Source: Candidatus Altarchaeales archaeon | Lineage (GTDB): Archaea > Altiarchaeota > Altiarchaeia > IMC4 > QMZM01 | Direction of reading: 5' to 3' | DNA length: 19,921 bases | Assembly (NCBI GenBank): GCA_003663115.1 | Contig: QMZJ01000004.1 | Location: 1-19,921 of the forward strand | Shown here: piece by piece, positions 1 through 7,140 of the stretch | Layout of the letters: each line of letters opens with the position of its first letter | Position numbering within the stretch: position 1 is the stretch's first letter | Translations under genes and position numbers: made by a program | Notes under the pieces: generated by a model | Databases searched by the model: none | What the model was told of the DNA's origin: nothing | The model's input: only the letters and a program-made list of their open reading frames with translations

Positions 1-61
1 ATATAATTGCGGTACTCAGGGCACCCACTATTTTGAATATGAATTCTTCCTTCCTTTTCAT
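1..61 (-). CDS. Start of a possible membrane protein, cut by the window edge
   Basis: Reading leftwards from an ATG at 61, twenty codons stay open to the window edge. The peptide begins with a basic stretch (MKRKEEF) followed by a hydrophobic run (IFKIVGALSTAII). That pattern suits an N-terminal membrane anchor or signal sequence. The start lies 42 bases beyond the stop of the YjbQ-family gene on the same strand, so it could be the next gene of that cluster. An A/T-rich stretch just upstream (about 69-80) could be a promoter, but no ribosome binding site is clear. Nothing can be said about function. Chance openness over 20 codons is quite possible. Confidence 0.35.
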   Translation of the reverse strand, partial: MKRKEEFIFKIVGALSTAII

Positions 62-103
62 TCTGGTTATTATATGTAAGGTATGTAAATAGATAAAGAG
101 GGG

Positions 104-523
104 TTATTCACCCATTATCTGCAGGATTACTTCCCTTCTCCTCGGAGAGGTATCCAGATTCATAACAACGATCTGCTGCCATGTCCCTATGGTTAATTTT
201 CCGTCAACGAAGGGAACAACAAGGGAGGTTCCAATAATGGTAGACCTCACATGGCTCCTGCCGTTGTCGTCGTGCCAGGTTTTATGGTGTTCATAATCTA
301 TGTTGGATGGAGCTATCCTCTCCAAAGCTCTGGGGATATCTTTTTTCAGCCCTGGTTCATACTCTGTTGTACTTACCGCACCGGTTGATCCAAGAGTAAA
401 GATGGTGACGATTCCATTCCTCATCCCCGACTTGCTAACTGCGTCCTGTACCCTCTTCGAGATATCGGCCATGTCACCGTCAGCCTGCAGATCTACGGAT
501 ATTCTCTTCGTTATTACGGCCAT
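104..523 (-). CDS. YjbQ/UPF0047 family protein
   Basis: This is a 139-residue cytoplasmic protein of the YjbQ (UPF0047) family, and the length is normal for the family. The conserved elements are present in order: an N-terminal strand region, a central ThrGluTyrGlu segment where bacterial members have AsnCysAspGlu-type residues, the His-rich segment YEHHKTWHDDN, then SHVRST, the glycine-containing strand GTSLVVPF, GKLTIGTWQQI and the C-terminal Asp-x-x-x-Arg-Arg-Arg segment. Family members are often labelled secondary thiamine-phosphate synthases because Escherichia coli YjbQ has weak activity of that kind. The true reaction is not settled, so I do not assign one here. The start lies one base past the stop of the shikimate kinase gene, implying co-transcription and translational coupling. 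No thiamine gene is nearby. Confidence 0.9.
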   Translation of the reverse strand: MAVITKRISVDLQADGDMADISKRVQDAVSKSGMRNGIVTIFTLGSTGAVSTTEYEPGLKKDIPRALERIAPSNIDYEHHKTWHDDNGRSHVRSTIIGTSLVVPFVDGKLTIGTWQQIVVMNLDTSPRRREVILQIMGE

Positions 524-524
524 T

Positions 525-1394
525 TTACTTTATTATCTTTGCCCTTTTATTATTTACCCTGGCTTCAATGATCTTTCCATTGAATTGTTGCCATTCCTCC
601 TTGATTTTATCTGAATTGTCCTTAACTAATGCTGCGACAGCTGGTCCCGTTCCGCACAGGCCCGATGCCAGTGCCCCCGCCCGCAGGGCGGATAGTGCAA
701 TATCTGAGTTCTGGTTCAGGGCTGCCGAATACAGAATCCCATTCAGATTCATGGCAGAATATATATTTCCATTTAGCGCCTCTTTCCATGCAATCAGTAG
801 CTCTTTCCTCAAAAGCCTTGTTCTGTTTACGTCAATCTCAATTGTATATATTTTCTCCTCCGGAACGAATAGAAGTACATCAAGAAGTTTCATTTTCCCA
901 GCCCTTAGTATCTTCCTTTTTTCGTTGTCTGTGACGACGAAACCACCGAGGTATGAAGCCGAGGCGTCATCAAAGGCCCCGGTTATCGTAACCCTGGCTT
1001 TGATTGCCGCATCAACCCCCAGGTTTATTATATCCATATCACCGGGTTTTTTGAATTCTGGATTTTCCTTCAATATAGAGTTAACGGTTGCCAGAACTAC
1101 GGCGTTTGCTGCTGCGCTGCTACTCTTCAGGCCCCTGGCAATGGGTATATTGCTTTCTGTTTCAATTTTAGCGCCGTAGTCAACCCCGAAATGGTCCATG
1201 GTACATCTGGCGCAAAGCTCCATTAATTTTGTATCCTCCCCCGGGGCATTCCTGATTTTAGCAGTGATTCTTCCCGAATCATTCAGCTCAACGGTCGCCT
1301 TCGTTTCAAGATCAATGCCCAGGGCAGACCCTTTTCCGGTCGCTATGGCATTTATTATTGTCACGGCCCCGTAACTTATCGCGACTGATCTCAT
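525..1394 (-). CDS. aroK: Archaeal shikimate kinase (GHMP kinase type)
   Basis: This 289-residue kinase phosphorylates shikimate at the 3-OH using ATP, the fifth step of the chorismate pathway. It belongs to the GHMP superfamily used by archaea and is unrelated to the bacterial P-loop AroK. The GHMP phosphate-binding loop is at residues 84-98 (PIARGLKSSSAAANA) and the C-terminal glycine motif at about 246-256 (LCGTGPAVAAL). The N-terminal strand, with Gly9 and the later GKGSALGIDLET segment, also fits archaeal shikimate kinases, as does the length. The start ATG overlaps the stop of trkH by four bases (ATGA), and the next gene starts one base after this stop, so the three are very probably one transcript. 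No other shikimate-pathway gene is in the window. Homoserine and mevalonate kinases share the fold, but the sequence pattern favours shikimate kinase. Confidence 0.92.
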   Translation of the reverse strand: MRSVAISYGAVTIINAIATGKGSALGIDLETKATVELNDSGRITAKIRNAPGEDTKLMELCARCTMDHFGVDYGAKIETESNIPIARGLKSSSAAANAVVLATVNSILKENPEFKKPGDMDIINLGVDAAIKARVTITGAFDDASASYLGGFVVTDNEKRKILRAGKMKLLDVLLFVPEEKIYTIEIDVNRTRLLRKELLIAWKEALNGNIYSAMNLNGILYSAALNQNSDIALSALRAGALASGLCGTGPAVAALVKDNSDKIKEEWQQFNGKIIEARVNNKRAKIIK

Positions 1395-2950
1395 CTTCTC
1401 TTGTCGATGCTCCTCAATCTTCTTAAAAATTTAATTCTCTCTTCCAATTCCCTATCCTTTTCTTTCTTTTCTATGATCTCCCTCTCTATCTCCACCACCT
1501 CCCGTTCAAAACCCCCGATCGCGTAACCAACTAACGCCAGAATTGGGAATATCTCGAGCCTGCCGGCGATCATCTGGAATATCATAATGCTCTTTACTAT
1601 TATAGATTGACTTCTAATATTCAGCGCTGAAAATCCGACATTGCTCTGTGCTGACACGGAGAGAAAAAATGCATCAATCAACTCCACATCACCACTCCCC
1701 GTAGTGCCCCACATCATGAGTGAGAACGTACCGACAAAAATCAATGCAAGATATACAACGAAGAATAATCCTATGTTCCTCAATTCCTCATCCTCGAATA
1801 CGCCCCCATCTATCTTGAGAGGTAGTATGACCGTCTCGGGGAGGGACGATTTCCTTATGAGCCAGCGGATTGCCTTAAATAATACACCTGCCCTTACTAT
1901 CTTTATACCACCCGCGGTGGAACCCGCCCCGCCGCCGATCATCATTAGAATTATTACAAGAAAGATCCCTGGGCCGTTTAAATCGTTCAGTACACTCTGT
2001 CCGTACCCCCCGGTAGTTATTGAGCCTATGGTAATAATTATACTTTGATATAGAGAATTCAGTAAATCCCTTCCCGTACTTAGTGAGATTATAGTAAAGA
2101 GCAGAATAGCTATGGAGATTAGATAGCACCCGAAGCGGATCTCCAGGTGGCCGAAAAACCTCCTTAGGTTCCCCGAGAGCAGTACATAGTCAAGGGTAAA
2201 TGGAATCGCAGCCAGGAGAAGAAATACCAGGATTACTATCTCAGAGAGAGCATTTATGTGGATTCCCTGAACCATGGAGATGAAACCCCCCGTGGACAGA
2301 ACACTCATTATCGTTGATAGTGCATAGATGGGTTCCATGTCAAGGATCCAGAGGAGAATTGCCCCGGCGAATGTATAAAAGAGATATATCCGCAGGATGA
2401 TCTTTGCCGTATGATCGATGCTTGGAACAATTCTTTCCTCCCTGCCCTCTACCCTGTACAGATAAACTGTTGAGATTCCACCACTTGCCAGCAGTGACAG
2501 GAACAGGATAATTATACCCAGACCGCCAGTCCATTCCATCAGGGTTCTTGAGAATATCAGACTGTGCTTATAGCTGGGAGACTCGGGATTCAGCTGTTTT
2601 TCCGGGAAGATGGTAAGACCTGAAGTAGTGTACCCGGAGACACTTTCGAAATATCCATCTACAAGGACATCTATTGGATCCCCTTCGAGCTCCGGGAAGA
2701 ATGGAATTGCGCCAAAGAATGGAATTATTATCATGCTTATCGCAACGAGAAGCATGGCGTCCCCCAGACTTATCTTCTTTCTTGGGTATCGCATAAAAAT
2801 AAATCCAAAGAGCCAGAAAATCAGACATCTGAGCAGGAGGAACAGTATGGGCTCATTATAGTACAGAGCTATGGGTATCGGAAAAAAAGACACTACACCG
2901 CTCACAAAAAGGAATACCCCGAGATACCATAAGATGTCTCTTATATTCAT
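1391..2950 (-). CDS. trkH: TrkH-type potassium uptake protein, membrane subunit
   Basis: This 519-residue integral membrane protein belongs to the TrkH/KtrB superfamily, which conducts K+ (or Na+) through four linked pore repeats. The four selectivity-filter segments are visible: TTSGLT (108-113), STGGFI (219-224), TTGGYG (312-317) and SNVGFS (436-441). Each has the expected central glycine. The intramembrane-loop segment after pore 3 (GGGAGSTAGGIK, about 339-350) and the GRLEIFP motif near 463 are also typical. The C-terminal tail (about 482-519) is highly charged, probably helical or coiled coil, and longer than I expect. The usual regulatory partner TrkA (an RCK/NAD-binding protein) is not in the window. 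It is translationally coupled to the downstream shikimate kinase, an unusual pairing that may only reflect operon compaction. Confidence 0.95.
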   Translation of the reverse strand: MNIRDILWYLGVFLFVSGVVSFFPIPIALYYNEPILFLLLRCLIFWLFGFIFMRYPRKKISLGDAMLLVAISMIIIPFFGAIPFFPELEGDPIDVLVDGYFESVSGYTTSGLTIFPEKQLNPESPSYKHSLIFSRTLMEWTGGLGIIILFLSLLASGGISTVYLYRVEGREERIVPSIDHTAKIILRIYLFYTFAGAILLWILDMEPIYALSTIMSVLSTGGFISMVQGIHINALSEIVILVFLLLAAIPFTLDYVLLSGNLRRFFGHLEIRFGCYLISIAILLFTIISLSTGRDLLNSLYQSIIITIGSITTGGYGQSVLNDLNGPGIFLVIILMMIGGGAGSTAGGIKIVRAGVLFKAIRWLIRKSSLPETVILPLKIDGGVFEDEELRNIGLFFVVYLALIFVGTFSLMMWGTTGSGDVELIDAFFLSVSAQSNVGFSALNIRSQSIIVKSIMIFQMIAGRLEIFPILALVGYAIGGFEREVVEIEREIIEKKEKDRELEERIKFLRRLRSIDKRR

Positions 2951-2991
2951 CGTTAAGAATAAGGTAGTATGCTTTAATAATCTTAATTAAT

Positions 2992-4353
2992 TTAATCTAA
3001 CCTCTCTCTCAACAGTTCAATAACGATATTTGTATCTGCTCTCCCACGCATCTTCTTCATCACTTTACCCATCAGAAAATTTAACGCCTCTTTTTTTCCG
3101 GATCTATAATCCCGAACCGCAGTTGCGTTCTCTTCAATCACTTCATCAACAACATCCAACAATTCATCTACCGCGTGGACTCGCCCCAGGCCCTCTGCTT
3201 TAACTATCCTTTGTGGGCTTTCTCCCGTATCTATAATCCTCTCGAGGAGTTTCTTTCCAACGGCTTCCGTTATCTCACCCTCTTTTACCTGATTTAACAA
3301 TTCTATTAGAATTTTTGAATTCAGCCTCGATTCCCTCAGTTCGATTCCCCTGTAATTTAATTGTCGCAGAACCTCCCTGCAGATCCAATTTGCGGTGAGA
3401 CCTGGATCGATTCTATCTGCCACTTCCTCAAATAGATCCGCGATTTCCTTATCCTTTACCAGTATCTTCGAATATTTTTCTGGTATTCTATACCTCTTTG
3501 ATATCCTCTCTCTTCGATTTTGTGGCGTTTCGGGAAGTTTTATTTTTTCTATAAATGATTTTTCAAAGACGATGGGGGGTATGTCCGGATCCGGAATATA
3601 TCTATAATCCTCTGCCGTTTCTTTAATTCTCAATGGGGTGGTTATCATGGACTTTTCATTAAACCCTCTCGTTTCCCGTCTTACCGTGCCCCCCCTTCTT
3701 CTCAGATTTTTCTGTCTCATGATCTCATATCTTATGGCTTTATACGCCCCCTTTATGGAGTTAATATTCTTGATCTCAACCCTTGCGCCCCCCTCCAGAG
3801 ATATATTTACATCGACCCTAATAATGCCGCCGACATCTATAATCCTTTCAGTATACCTTAATAAATTCATCAATTCACGCATAAAATTTCTAACATCCTC
3901 CGGTGATTTCATATCCGGGGCGGTGACTATCTCGACTAAGGGAACTCCGGATCTGTTGTAATCTACTCTTCCGGTGCCCGGGTCATACCTGCCGGGGTCT
4001 TCCTCCAGGTGTATCTCCCATATCCTCACCCTGGAAAGCCTACCATTAATGCCTATCGGCTCTGATGTTCTCTGATAACCGGATGGGAGATCCGGGTAAT
4101 TGTAGTGCTTTCTCTTAACAAAGATGTTTGTCGTTCTCGTTTCACAATTTAAGAGCTTTGATATCATCAGTGCGGATTCCAGAGCGCTTTCGTTTATGGG
4201 AAACGGTTTTGCCCCCGGCATTCCCGTACATACGGGGCACGTGTTCACATTCGGCCGCTCTACTTCATAATAATCTGTTGGGCAATCGCAGAACAACTTC
4301 TCCTTAGTTTTTAATGGGACGTGGATTTCCAGTCCTATCTTGACTTCCTTCAT
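2992..4353 (-). CDS. gatB: Asp-tRNA(Asn)/Glu-tRNA(Gln) amidotransferase subunit B
   Basis: GatB is the tRNA-binding kinase subunit of GatCAB. It phosphorylates the misacylated Asp or Glu on the tRNA, and GatA then supplies ammonia for amidation. The 453-residue protein has the family opening (KIGLEIHVPLKTKEKLFC), the zinc-site cysteines Cys22, Cys24, Cys39 and Cys42, the DYNRSGVPLVEI segment (about 132-143), the YRYIPDPDIPP segment and a helical YqeY-like C-terminal tail. The length is near the usual 470-480, and the absence of the AspRS-like insertion rules out GatE. In archaea GatCAB mainly makes Asn-tRNA, because GatDE handles Gln-tRNA; that role is inferred here. gatA and gatC are not adjacent. 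The gene is divergent from the tRNA methylase, and a TATA-like stretch at 4366-4380 lies upstream of the ATG. Confidence 0.96.
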   Translation of the reverse strand: MKEVKIGLEIHVPLKTKEKLFCDCPTDYYEVERPNVNTCPVCTGMPGAKPFPINESALESALMISKLLNCETRTTNIFVKRKHYNYPDLPSGYQRTSEPIGINGRLSRVRIWEIHLEEDPGRYDPGTGRVDYNRSGVPLVEIVTAPDMKSPEDVRNFMRELMNLLRYTERIIDVGGIIRVDVNISLEGGARVEIKNINSIKGAYKAIRYEIMRQKNLRRRGGTVRRETRGFNEKSMITTPLRIKETAEDYRYIPDPDIPPIVFEKSFIEKIKLPETPQNRRERISKRYRIPEKYSKILVKDKEIADLFEEVADRIDPGLTANWICREVLRQLNYRGIELRESRLNSKILIELLNQVKEGEITEAVGKKLLERIIDTGESPQRIVKAEGLGRVHAVDELLDVVDEVIEENATAVRDYRSGKKEALNFLMGKVMKKMRGRADTNIVIELLRERLD

Positions 4354-4365
4354 TTTATACTTTTA

Positions 4366-4380
4366 ATTTGTATATTTTTA
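4366..4380. promoter_or_regulatory. Shared A/T-rich promoter region between gatB and the tRNA methylase
   Basis: The gap between the divergent genes is almost pure A/T. On the minus strand it contains AAAATATAC about 22 bases before the gatB ATG, suitable for a near-leaderless transcript. On the plus strand the same stretch (TTTGTATATTTTTAA) could serve the methylase gene. No Shine-Dalgarno sequence is seen for either gene. Assignment is by position and composition only. Confidence 0.4.
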
Positions 4381-4417
4381 ATTCTTATCAATTTTGAAAT
4401 CAAATAATAAATGCGAG

Positions 4418-5383
4418 ATGAAGTTACTATTCAATCTATCTGGCGAACATCCGGAGCTGCCAAAGGCGGAGATATCCGCGGTTCTGGAGGGCGAGGGTAT
4501 AGCCTATAGAATACACTCTGAGAATGAGAAGAACAGGATTTTAATTCTGGACGTAGGTACAGAGGATCCCCTCTTTATCAAAAGACTTGCAATGACAAAG
4601 AGGGTGGGGGAGTTTATTGGAATCTCTAAGAATTTACGCGTACTGGCACACAAGCTTTACGAGAGGATATCTGAGGGAACATTTGCCGTAGAGAGCGATT
4701 CGCAGACGATAAGAGAGAAGTTGGGAGAGGAGATATGGAGGCTTGGATTTCATGTGGATCTATTAAATCCAGATACAAGGATCCTGTGCTTCAGAGATGA
4801 TCAGAGCAACTATAGAATTGCCATTGAAGCACCCCTTGAGAGGGATTTTGCTGAGAGAAAGCCACAAAATAGACCCTATTTTCATCCAACATCTATCGAC
4901 CCAAAGATCGCGAGGGTCCTGGTAAATCTGGCGAGAGTTAGAAAAAACGACAGGTTGCTGGACCCTTTTTGTGGCACGGGCGGAATTTTAATCGAGGCGG
5001 GTTTAATGGGTATGAAGCTCATTGGCTATGATATAGATAAGAGGATGGTTGATGGCTGTATAGAAAATCTAAGATACTATGGATTGAATGGAGAGATAAG
5101 AGAGGGGGATGCCATGAAACTCATGCCAGAGGAAAAGGTTGATGCAATCGTCACCGACCCTCCCTATGGCAGATCATCCTTCATGACGGAAAGGAATATA
5201 GAAAAATTTTATAATGAGTTTCTCCTTTCAGCATCTAAGGCTCTGGATCCGGGAAAATATCTTATAATGATTCTGCCGGATTCGTCTGATTTAAAAACAG
5301 ATAAATTTGAGGTCAAAGAAAATTATTCACTCTATGTGCACAAGAGTTTAACTCGAAAAATCCTCGTGTTGAGAAGGAAATGA
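4418..5383 (+). CDS. trmG10: tRNA guanosine-10 N2-methyltransferase (THUMP plus Rossmann methylase)
   Basis: This protein probably methylates the N2 of G10 in tRNA (m2G10/m22G10) from S-adenosylmethionine. The N-terminal region (about 1-145) is a THUMP-type RNA-binding domain. The C-terminal domain is a Rossmann methylase with the AdoMet motif DPFCGTGG (182-189), an acidic ribose-binding GYDID near 203, and the N-methylase catalytic motif TDPPYGRS (246-253). The RPYFHPTSIDPKIAR segment before motif I is typical of the archaeal Trm-G10/Trm11 group. I chose ATG 4418 because family members begin MKLLF-x-LSGEHP exactly there, giving 321 residues. A TTG at 4394 would add eight residues not typical of the family. 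Trm14-type (G6) enzymes are the main alternative. Confidence 0.88.
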   Translation: MKLLFNLSGEHPELPKAEISAVLEGEGIAYRIHSENEKNRILILDVGTEDPLFIKRLAMTKRVGEFIGISKNLRVLAHKLYERISEGTFAVESDSQTIREKLGEEIWRLGFHVDLLNPDTRILCFRDDQSNYRIAIEAPLERDFAERKPQNRPYFHPTSIDPKIARVLVNLARVRKNDRLLDPFCGTGGILIEAGLMGMKLIGYDIDKRMVDGCIENLRYYGLNGEIREGDAMKLMPEEKVDAIVTDPPYGRSSFMTERNIEKFYNEFLLSASKALDPGKYLIMILPDSSDLKTDKFEVKENYSLYVHKSLTRKILVLRRK

Positions 5384-5403
5384 CTGTGGAGTTCTTTTTT
5401 TAT
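5384..5403 (+). terminator. T-tract terminator after the tRNA methylase
   Basis: Directly after the stop codon there is a run of seven T residues (5395-5401) with no strong hairpin. This is the usual form of an archaeal transcription terminator. It separates the methylase from ilvB, which has its own TATA-like box just downstream. Confidence 0.5.
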
Positions 5404-5410
5404 TTAACTG

Positions 5411-5421
5411 ACAATATATAA
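5411..5421 (+). promoter_or_regulatory. TATA-like box for ilvB
   Basis: ACAATATATAA is centred about 27 bases before the ATG at 5443, and there is no Shine-Dalgarno sequence between them. This spacing fits an archaeal promoter giving a leaderless or nearly leaderless mRNA. Confidence 0.5.
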
Positions 5422-5442
5422 CAGAGCATATACAGATCCAGA

Positions 5443-7137
5443 ATGAAAGGTGCGGAAGCCATCGTTAAATCCTTAGAGAGAGAGGGTGTAAAACATATCT
5501 TCGGAATCCTCGGTGGGGCAATCATGGAGGTCTATGATGTGCTCTATGACAATGAGAACATTAGACACATCCTGATGAGACACGAGCAATGTGCGGCCCA
5601 TGCTGCCGAGGGTTATGCCAGGGCCAGCGGTAAGGTCGGCGTGTGCATGGCAACCTCTGGACCAGGTGCAACGAACCTGGTAACGGGAATCGCGGATGCT
5701 CATATGGATTCTGTCCCATTGGTTGCATTTACCGGTCAGGTTCCACTGCACCTGGTTGGTAACGATGCATTTCAGGAGGCGGATGTAATAGGCATTACAA
5801 TGCCAATAACGAAGCACAATTTCCAGATCACCGATCCAGATGATATTCCGAACATTATCAGAGCTGCATTCAAGATAGCGTCGACCAGAAGGTGTGGGCC
5901 CGTCTTAGTGGATTTACCAAAGGATATTCAGCAAAAAAAATTGAAGAGGAGATTTCAATATCCAAAAGATGTGGACCTCCCCGGATATAAGGTAGTAAAG
6001 AGCGGGGGGCATCCCCAGCAGCTGAAGGAGATAGCAAAGGCACTGATGAATGCCGAAAAGCCAGTAATTCTGGCGGGGGGAGGAGTAATACTTTCAAATG
6101 CGAGTAAGGAGCTATTAAAGTTAGCAGAATCTCTTAAAATTCCAGTTACAACCACCCTGATGGGTAAGGGTTGCTTCCCGGAGGATCATCCCTTAGCCAT
6201 GGGTATGGCTGGGATGCACGGCAGGAAGGTAGCAAATCTAATGGTTACCGAGTCGGATCTTTTATTTGCAATTGGGGTAAGGTTTTCTGACAGGGTCACA
6301 GCCAATGTTAAGTATTTTGCACCCCACGCAAAGCTGATTCATGTAGATATTGATCCATCCGAGATCGGAAAGAACGTAGACGTTGACATCCCGGTGGTTG
6401 GGGATGCAAAGCTCGTCTTGCAGAATTTAATCAAGATTACAGATAAACTAAAGGCCAAGAAAAAGACGGAATGGCACGAGAAACTTAAAAAATTCAAAAA
6501 AGAGTTTTCTCCGATCTATGATTACGATGATGTTCCGATAAGACCGCAGAGGGTAATGAAGGAATTGAATAAAATCATAGATAATAAAACGATCATAACA
6601 ACGGAGGTGGGGCAGTGCCAGATGTGGGCGGCTCATTATCTAAACATCAAAAATCCAAGAAGTTTTATATCTTCTGGAGGCCTGGGAACGATGGGTTTTG
6701 GTTTTCCCGCGGCAATCGGGGCGAAGGTAGCAAAGCCAGATTTTAAGGTCATAGATGTTGGCTCAGAAGGCAGCTTCATGATGACCGGACAGGATCTGGC
6801 AACCTGTGTAGTTGAGGATATCCCCGTCGTGGTTGTATTACTCGATAATAGATATCTGGGGATGGTTAAACAGTGGCAGGATCTCTTCTATGGAAAGAGG
6901 AGATCTCACACCTACCTGGGAGAGGTTCCGGACTTCGTGAAATATGCAGAGGCGTTTAGTGCAAAAGGGATCCCGGTGGAGAGACCATCTGAGATAGGGC
7001 CAACATTGATTGAGGCAATTAAATCTGATGAGCCCGTCGTTATAGACATTCGCGTAGATCCGGATGAGCACATCCTGCCGATGGTTCAACCCGGGGGAAG
7101 GCTCGACAGGATGATCGAGATAGGCTCCACTGAATAG
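5443..7137 (+). CDS. ilvB: Acetolactate synthase large (catalytic) subunit
   Basis: This 564-residue thiamine-diphosphate enzyme condenses two pyruvates (or pyruvate and 2-ketobutyrate) for valine, leucine and isoleucine synthesis. The N-terminal pyrimidine-binding domain carries the catalytic glutamate in MRHEQCAAHAAEGYAR (Glu48) and the TSGPGATN segment (71-78). The central domain follows, then the C-terminal diphosphate-binding domain with DNRYLGMVKQWQ (468-479). The QW and C-terminal features fit true acetolactate synthases rather than other family members. One oddity: the metal-binding GDG motif reads GSEGSF (440-445), so Glu442 stands where Asp is expected, exactly 27 residues before Asn469. 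No ilvN regulatory subunit or ilvC follows; the next gene is convergent, with 3 bases between the stop codons. The promoter appears leaderless. Confidence 0.92.
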   Translation: MKGAEAIVKSLEREGVKHIFGILGGAIMEVYDVLYDNENIRHILMRHEQCAAHAAEGYARASGKVGVCMATSGPGATNLVTGIADAHMDSVPLVAFTGQVPLHLVGNDAFQEADVIGITMPITKHNFQITDPDDIPNIIRAAFKIASTRRCGPVLVDLPKDIQQKKLKRRFQYPKDVDLPGYKVVKSGGHPQQLKEIAKALMNAEKPVILAGGGVILSNASKELLKLAESLKIPVTTTLMGKGCFPEDHPLAMGMAGMHGRKVANLMVTESDLLFAIGVRFSDRVTANVKYFAPHAKLIHVDIDPSEIGKNVDVDIPVVGDAKLVLQNLIKITDKLKAKKKTEWHEKLKKFKKEFSPIYDYDDVPIRPQRVMKELNKIIDNKTIITTEVGQCQMWAAHYLNIKNPRSFISSGGLGTMGFGFPAAIGAKVAKPDFKVIDVGSEGSFMMTGQDLATCVVEDIPVVVVLLDNRYLGMVKQWQDLFYGKRRSHTYLGEVPDFVKYAEAFSAKGIPVERPSEIGPTLIEAIKSDEPVVIDIRVDPDEHILPMVQPGGRLDRMIEIGSTE

Positions 7138-7140
7138 GCG

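Noticed and set aside
104..120. GGGT/ACCC short stem at the end of the YjbQ gene as a terminator
   Set aside because: The stem has only four pairs, overlaps the stop codon and is followed by a broken T-rich stretch, too weak to call.
568..1179. Long antisense ORF over the shikimate kinase gene (203 codons)
   Set aside because: It is the opposite-strand shadow of a clearly recognised GHMP kinase; its composition is low complexity and it matches no family.
4394..4417. TTG start adding eight codons to the tRNA methylase
   Set aside because: Family members start at the MKLLF segment encoded from 4418. The TTG cannot be fully excluded because a TATA-like stretch lies about 23 bases before it.
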